From Streptomyces fodineus (GTDB lineage Bacteria > Actinomycetota > Actinomycetes > Streptomycetales > Streptomycetaceae), in NCBI RefSeq assembly GCF_001735805.1, contig NZ_CP017248.1, positions 7,564,001-7,628,000 on the forward strand: a DNA stretch of 64,000 bases, in the 5' to 3' direction. Of this stretch, positions 59,747-64,000 are shown in pieces (the first letter of the stretch is position 1; each line of letters starts with the position of its first letter). The notes beneath the pieces are model-generated. The model did not search any database. It had not been told where the DNA came from and saw only the letters and a program-made list of their open reading frames with translations. Made by a program: the position numbers and the translations under genes.

Positions 59747-59811
59747 GCGCCCCGCAGGGGCGCGGGGCTGTGCCGCAGACGACCGGCGACCCGTCGCGCG
59801 CCCACCCGGCG
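59747..59811. repeat. Dispersed Streptomyces repeat, copy 3, with hairpin
   Basis: The hairpin GCGCCCC-GCA-GGGGCGC (59747-59763) runs into GGGGCTGTGCCG. The same start occurs in the copies at 8642 and 3252. The 3' half is diverged. Confidence 0.6.
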
Positions 59812-59817
59812 GAGCCC

Positions 59818-60564
59818 TCAGGCTTCCAGCGTGACCGTGAACGAGAACCGGTCCCCCCGGTACTGGATCACCGCCACGTCCAGCACCCGCCCACCGCTGT
59901 CATACGTCACACCCGTGTAGTGCAGGATCGGACTGAGCAGCGGCACCTGGAGCAGCCGGGCGGTCTCCGGATCGGCGAGCCGTGCCTCCACCGTGTCCGT
60001 GATCCGGCTGATGTCCGCCTTGACCACGTCCCGCAGCACCTTCGTCATCGGCCAGCGGATCAGGTCCTCCAGGTCGATGCGCGCGGCGAGTTCGGGGCGG
60101 ATGTGGTTCACGGCGTGGTTGGTCGGTTCGCCGGTCTTCTCGTCGCTGCGGAGGCGGTGGTAGGTCGCCACCTCCGCGAGGTCCGGGAAGTGCTCGGCGA
60201 GGGCGGCCGGGACGGACACGCTGCCGTGGCCGAGCAGCTCGGTCCGCATCCCGGACTGCTGGGCCACGATCGCGTCCACCGAGCCCAGCAGCCGTACGGG
60301 CGCCCCGCGCCGCGCCCCGGGCTCGATGAACGTGCCGCGCCGCCGGTGGCGGCTGATCAGCCCCTCGTCCTCCAGCTCCTTCAGCGCCTGCCGCATCGTC
60401 AGCACGCTCACGCCGTAGTGCTCCGCCAGTTGCTCCTCCGTGGGCAGCCGCAGCGGGTCCTCGGGGGAGCGGCCGAGTATCGAGGCGCGCAGCGACTGCG
60501 ACACCTGATACCACAGCGGCAGCTTGCGGTTCAGGACGATCGAATCCGGAGCGAAGGAGGTCAC
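59818..60564 (-). CDS. GntR/HutC-family regulator with UTRA domain
   Basis: A 248-residue regulator. The winged helix reads PLWYQVSQSLRASILGRSPEDPLRLPTEEQLAEHYGVSVLTMRQALKELEDEGLISRHRRRGTFI. The UTRA ligand-binding domain (about residues 95-245) follows. It lies 45 bp downstream of hmgA on the same strand, which suggests it senses an intermediate of tyrosine or homogentisate degradation. The GTG lacks an SD and has a possible -10 (TACGGA) 7 nt upstream. Confidence 0.9.
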   Translation of the reverse strand: MTSFAPDSIVLNRKLPLWYQVSQSLRASILGRSPEDPLRLPTEEQLAEHYGVSVLTMRQALKELEDEGLISRHRRRGTFIEPGARRGAPVRLLGSVDAIVAQQSGMRTELLGHGSVSVPAALAEHFPDLAEVATYHRLRSDEKTGEPTNHAVNHIRPELAARIDLEDLIRWPMTKVLRDVVKADISRITDTVEARLADPETARLLQVPLLSPILHYTGVTYDSGGRVLDVAVIQYRGDRFSFTVTLEA

Positions 60565-60609
60565 GCGGCTATCCGTACCTGTCGATGAACGCGGGACGCA
60601 ACCGGGGCG

Positions 60610-61920
60610 TCATGCGCGGAAATGGCGCTCCAGCCCCCGCCACACGTCGTCGTAGCGCTGCTGGAGGTGGTCCGCGCCGGCCGCGTGCGGGGTGAGGGTC
60701 ACCGGCCAGCGGGTCTCGAACATGAACGCCAGCCCGTCGTCGATCTTCTGCGGCTTGAGCTCCGCCGCGCTGGCCTTGTCGAAGGTCTCCCGGTCCGGGC
60801 CGTGCGCCGACATCATGTTGTGCAGCGAGCCGCCGCCCGGCACGAAGCCCTCCGCCTTGGCGTCGTAGGCCCCCTCGATCAGGCCCATGTACTCGCTCAT
60901 CACGTTCCGGTGGAAGTACGGCGGCCGGAAGGTGTCCTCGCCCACCAGCCAGCGCGGGGCGAAGACGACGAAGTCGACTCCGGCCAGGCCCGGGGTGTCC
61001 GACGGGGAGGTCAGGACCGTGAAGATGGACGGGTCCGGGTGGTCGTAGGAGATGGTGCCGATCACATTGAAACGGCGAAGGTCATAGACGTACGGCACAT
61101 GGTTGCCGTGCCAGGCGACCACATCGAGCGGGGAGTGGTCGTACGTGGCCGTCCACAGGTTGCCGCAGAACTTGTTCACCACCTCCACCGGGCCGGTCAC
61201 GTCTTCGTACGCCGCGACCGGCGCCCGGAAGTCCCGGGTGTTGGCGAGGCCGTTGGCGCCGATCGGGCCGAGGTCGGGCAGCCGGAACGACGCCCCGTAG
61301 TTCTCGCACACATAGCCTCGGGCCGAATCGTCGAGCAGTTCCACCCGGAAGCGCACCCCACGCGGAATGAGCGCCACATGGGCGGGCTCCACAGCGAGCC
61401 GGCCGAACTCGGTGTGCAGCAGCAGCCCGCCGTGCTCCGGGACGATGAGCAGTTCCCCGTCGGCGTCGCTGAACACACGCTCCATGGAGGCGTCGGCGTG
61501 GTACAGGTGCACGGCCATGCCGGTGCGCTGGGTGGCGTCGCCGTTGCCGCCCAGCGTCCACAGGCCGGCCAGGAAGTCCGTACCGGCCGGCGGCTCGGGC
61601 AGCGGGTTCCAGCGCAGCCGGTTGGGGTCGGGCACGGTCTCGGTGAAGGGGGCCGTGCGCAGGGCGCCGTTGTCGGTGCGGGTGAACTCCGGGTGGGCGG
61701 CCGACGGGCGGATGCGGTACAGCCAGGAGCGGCGGTTGTGCGCCCGCGGCTCGGTGAACGCCGTACCGCTCAGCTGCTCCGCGTACAGCCCGAGCGGTGC
61801 CCGCTGCGGCGAGTTGCGGCCCTCGGGCAGGGCGCCCGGCACCGCCTCCGAGGCGTGTTCGTTGCCGAACCCGGTCAGATACGACAGTCCCGCGGCAGTC
61901 TTCCGCGCGTCCCCGCTCAT
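60610..61920 (-). CDS. hmgA: Homogentisate 1,2-dioxygenase
   Basis: A 436-residue non-heme iron dioxygenase that opens the ring of homogentisate to maleylacetoacetate in tyrosine and phenylalanine catabolism. It opens with YLTGFGNEHASEAVPGALPEGRNSPQ. The iron-site region PPYFHRNVMSEYMGLIEG (His and Glu) and SLHNMMSAHGPDRETF (His) are intact. The ATG follows AAGGGAGCG. An inverted repeat, ATTCCTA-N10-TAGGAAT (61965-61988), sits 45 bp upstream and is a candidate operator for the adjacent GntR regulator. Confidence 0.97.
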   Translation of the reverse strand: MSGDARKTAAGLSYLTGFGNEHASEAVPGALPEGRNSPQRAPLGLYAEQLSGTAFTEPRAHNRRSWLYRIRPSAAHPEFTRTDNGALRTAPFTETVPDPNRLRWNPLPEPPAGTDFLAGLWTLGGNGDATQRTGMAVHLYHADASMERVFSDADGELLIVPEHGGLLLHTEFGRLAVEPAHVALIPRGVRFRVELLDDSARGYVCENYGASFRLPDLGPIGANGLANTRDFRAPVAAYEDVTGPVEVVNKFCGNLWTATYDHSPLDVVAWHGNHVPYVYDLRRFNVIGTISYDHPDPSIFTVLTSPSDTPGLAGVDFVVFAPRWLVGEDTFRPPYFHRNVMSEYMGLIEGAYDAKAEGFVPGGGSLHNMMSAHGPDRETFDKASAAELKPQKIDDGLAFMFETRWPVTLTPHAAGADHLQQRYDDVWRGLERHFRA

Positions 61921-61964
61921 GATCGCTCCCTTGCGCTCCCGATGCGCGCCTGATGCGCTCCCTG

Positions 61965-61988
61965 ATTCCTATGTATCACCGTAGGAAT
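61965..61988. promoter_or_regulatory. Inverted repeat upstream of hmgA
   Basis: ATTCCTA (61965-61971) and TAGGAAT (61982-61988) are perfect 7-bp arms around 10 nt. It lies in the hmgA promoter region. Confidence 0.5.
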
Positions 61989-62106
61989 AGGTCCGGGGTG
62001 GGCGCAAGGGGGACCGGTCTACTCCGCCAGGGGGACTTCGAAGGGTGACCAGAACCCGACTTGAGGCGGATTCGGCAGACCGGAACCTTGTTCTACTCTC
62101 CCGGTC

Positions 62107-62661
62107 ATGCCCAGGACGTCATGGACCCGCCGGACGCTCGCCGCGCTCGCGGCATGCGTCCTGCTGCCGTTAGGGGCCGCGGGCTGCGCGGCCGCTCACG
62201 CCCACGGCGCGGTCTCGCCCTCGCCGGTCGGCAAGGTCCTGGACGACACCGACGAGACCGGCCGGCATCTGCGCGAGGTCGGCAAGAACAACGCGCCCGA
62301 CGTCGGGGTCGAGGTGACCCCGGACTCCGGCGGCGGCTGGGACGTCCGGCTGACCTTCCACCACTTCCGCTGCTCCGTACCGGGCGCCCGGCCGGCGGCG
62401 GTCGGCGGACGCGGGCTCGTGTACCTCTTCGTCGACGGCCGCCAGGTCACCAGGCTGCGTGCCCACGGGTACCACCTGCCCGACAGCCTCGTCCCGCGCG
62501 GCACCCACCACGTCACCGCGCGCCTGTACGCCGACGACGGCACCGTGTGGGCCGTGCACGGCAAGCCGGTGCAGAACACCGCCGACATCACGGTGTCCGG
62601 CCTGGAGACGGGACCGGCCGAGCCTGCGACCGGCACGGCGAGCCCGGTCACCGGGAAATGA
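62107..62661 (+). CDS. Predicted lipoprotein of unknown function
   Basis: A 184-residue secreted protein. A signal peptide ends in the lipobox LGAAGC (Cys 27), predicting lipidation and outward anchoring. The remainder is beta-rich (GWDVRLTFHHFRCS, GLVYLFVDGRQVTRLRAHGYHLP, GTHHVTARLYADDGTVW), perhaps an immunoglobulin-like or copper-binding fold, but I cannot name a family. TACTCT lies 6 nt before the ATG (leaderless). A TetR gene follows after 64 bp. Confidence 0.82.
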   Translation: MPRTSWTRRTLAALAACVLLPLGAAGCAAAHAHGAVSPSPVGKVLDDTDETGRHLREVGKNNAPDVGVEVTPDSGGGWDVRLTFHHFRCSVPGARPAAVGGRGLVYLFVDGRQVTRLRAHGYHLPDSLVPRGTHHVTARLYADDGTVWAVHGKPVQNTADITVSGLETGPAEPATGTASPVTGK

Positions 62662-62725
62662 GTGCATCGGGCACTCTTCTCCGTACAGAGGGCGAGGTTC
62701 ACCGGACCGACGGCCAAGAGGCATC

Positions 62726-63342
62726 ATGAAGCCCGTGCCCCACGCGACATCCCTCCGCCGCGCGCCCGTCCAGCGGCGCAGCGCCGAACGGCTGACCAGG
62801 ATCCTCGACGCCTGCGCCGAACTCCTCGACGAGGTGGGCTACGACGCCCTCAGCACCCGGGCGGTCGCCCTGCGCGCCGGTGTGCCCATCGGCTCCGTCT
62901 ACCGGTTCTTCGGCAACAAGCGGCAGATGGCCGACGCCCTCGCCCAGCGCAACCTGGAGCGGTACACCGAGCGCGTCACCGAGCGGCTGAGGCAGGCGGA
63001 CAAGGGCGACTGGCGTGCCGCGATGGACGCCGTGCTCGACGAGTACCTGGCCATGAAGCGCACCGCGCCCGGCTTCGCCCTGGTCGATTTCGGCAACCAG
63101 ATCCCGGTCGGTGTCCGCGATGCCGAGCCCAACACCCGCGTCGCCGACCGCCTCACCAAGCTGCTCTCCGGCTACCTCGACCGCACCCCGACGACGACCT
63201 GCGCCGGGTCTTCCTGGTCGCCGTGGAGAGCGCGGACACCCTCGTCCAGCTGGCCTTCCGTACCGACCCGGACGGGGACGAGGCGATCATCACCGAGACC
63301 CGTGAGCTGCTGCGGGCGTATCTGGCGCGCGTGCTCGACTGA
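62726..63342 (+). pseudogene. TetR-family regulator interrupted by a one-base frameshift
   Basis: The TetR HTH is clear: RRSAERLTRILDACAELLDEVGYDALSTRAVALRAGVPIGSVYRFFGNKRQMADALAQ. This frame runs to GYLDRTP near 63190. The natural continuation (DDDLRRVFLVAVESADTLVQLAFRTDPDGDEAIITETRELLRAYLARVLD) is in the +1-shifted frame and ends at the stop at 63342. A single G missing in a CCGGACGAC-like run at 63187-63191 would explain it. Without correction the first frame stays open to the end of the window. It is either a real mutation or a sequencing error. Confidence 0.88.
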
Positions 63343-63683
63343 CGCGGCCGGGCGTACCCGGGACGGGGTGTCGACCGACCGGCCCGACCGTGCGCGCCCG
63401 CAGGACGAGACGGGGACGTGCGCTTGCCCTGCCGCGCGCCGGCCTGACCTGCCGGGGACGTGTGCCCGGCCGACGTGTCCGCGATCGCGCTCGGCCGACG
63501 CCCCTCGGCGCGGGTGCCCGCGTGAAGCATCCGCGCAGCGCCCTCCGCCGCCGTCCGCGAGCCAGCGGTCACCCGGTCGAAGCCGAACGGTCACCCGTGG
63601 GGTCTCCCCTCCGTGCATACCGGTCGGTATGCTCGCGCTGAGCGCCCGGCCGTACGAGTCGCCGCCGACCCCCGGGAGGACCC
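63343..63683. other. Region upstream of the molybdopterin oxidoreductase gene
   Basis: 341 bp with no supported gene. It contains the palindrome at 63615-63632 and, close to the start codon, the SD GGGAGGA (63674-63680). Confidence 0.5.
63615..63632. promoter_or_regulatory. TetR-type operator palindrome
   Basis: GCATACCGGTCGGTATGC has perfect 8-bp arms around GT and the ATACCG/CGGTAT pattern typical of TetR operators. It lies 52 bp before the oxidoreductase gene, immediately downstream of the frameshifted tetR. Confidence 0.75.
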
Positions 63684-64000
63684 GTGTCCCGCACCGCCCT
63701 GCGAATCTGCCCCCTGTGCGAGGCCACCTGCGGGCTGACCCTCACCATCGAGGGCCCCCGTGTCACCGCCGCCCGCGGGGACCGCGAGGACGTCTTCAGC
63801 AAGGGCTTCATCTGCCCCAAGGGCGCCTCCTTCGGGGCCGTCGACTCCGACCCCGACCGGCTGCGCACCCCGCTCGTGCGCCGGGACGGCGAGCTGCGCG
63901 AGGCCACCTGGGAGGAGGCCTTCGACGCGGTCGCCGCAGGGCTCCGCCCCGTCGTGGAGGGGCACGGCCCGAACTCCGTCGGCGTGGTCCTCGGCAATCC
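63684..64000 (+). CDS. Molybdopterin oxidoreductase, N-terminal part (cut by window end)
   Basis: The first 105 codons of a molybdopterin enzyme of the formate dehydrogenase/nitrate reductase superfamily. The 4Fe-4S motif CPLCEATCGL and the fourth ligand in GFICPKGAS, followed by TWEEAFDAVA and SVGVVLGNP, mark its N-terminal domain. The GTG at 63684 follows GGGAGGA. The substrate cannot be told from this fragment. A TetR-type palindrome lies in its promoter. Confidence 0.9.
   Translation, partial: MSRTALRICPLCEATCGLTLTIEGPRVTAARGDREDVFSKGFICPKGASFGAVDSDPDRLRTPLVRRDGELREATWEEAFDAVAAGLRPVVEGHGPNSVGVVLGN

Noticed and set aside
1..64000. tRNA, rRNA, integrase or transposase genes
   Set aside because: None was recognised by eye on either strand. 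Short tRNAs would need a dedicated search to be excluded fully.

Overview
This window is high-GC chromosomal DNA from an actinomycete, almost certainly a Streptomyces. The evidence is the strong G/C bias at third codon positions, GTG and TTG starts, many ATGA/GTGA stop-start overlaps, streptogrisin-type proteases, a SepF-like division protein, an LAxTG-sorted LPMO, and genes that lack a Shine-Dalgarno (SD) sequence but have a -10 box 6-8 nt before the start codon. Gene content and order look like the conserved core of Streptomyces chromosomes. I saw no rRNA, tRNA, CRISPR array, prophage or insertion sequence.

Layout. 1-2.8 kb: end of cmk, a PlsC-type acyltransferase and der, closed by a perfect terminator. 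2.8-9.8 kb: two uncharacterised proteins, a secreted Rpf-like/LysM protein, a WYL regulator whose 3' end overlaps that of a solitary ctaD, an I78-type inhibitor and a PAP2 phosphatase. 10-14.5 kb: a GT-C membrane glycosyltransferase divergent from an MFS exporter, then an acyl-CoA dehydrogenase. 14.5-19.4 kb: a SepF-like protein, a DUF5685 protein with a very cysteine-rich tail, and a translationally coupled pair (FAD/NAD(P)-binding protein plus luciferase-like oxidoreductase) preceded by a possible 16-codon leader peptide. 19.8-22.2 kb: two streptogrisin-family proteases. 22.3-26.8 kb: dnaE2 and a Y-family polymerase-like gene, overlapping by 4 nt behind a LexA-type box. 26.8-29.7 kb: a cupin/MarR divergent pair with phased operators, a secreted lipase and a cell-wall-sorted LPMO. 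30-36 kb: a patchwork of methyltransferases, acetyltransferases, a GntR regulator, DUF72, DUF402 and an AAA ATPase.

36-45 kb is a surface-glycan locus. Four genes on the minus strand overlap by 4, 8 and 8 nt: two GT2 glycosyltransferases, a NodB deacetylase, and a 1,271-residue fusion of a Wzx-like flippase with a GT-C-like membrane half. A GH39-like hydrolase converges on them. 45-54.3 kb has a secreted GDSL esterase, a Ser/Thr kinase, a DUF4331-TPR-NicO metal transporter operon, and a divergent SigK/RskA-like ECF sigma and anti-sigma pair. 54.4-64 kb has a CoA transferase, a TetR-controlled drug ABC exporter, a stand-alone type ISP specificity-domain protein, hmgA with a GntR regulator, a lipoprotein, a TetR gene broken by a one-base frameshift, and the start of a molybdopterin oxidoreductase behind a strong palindrome.

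The best candidates for undescribed biology are the DUF4331/TPR/NicO module with its repeated promoter element, the flippase-polymerase fusion operon, the leader-peptide-coupled flavin operon, and the DUF5685 protein with its Cys tail. Domain names come from recognising sequence motifs by eye. No database search was run.
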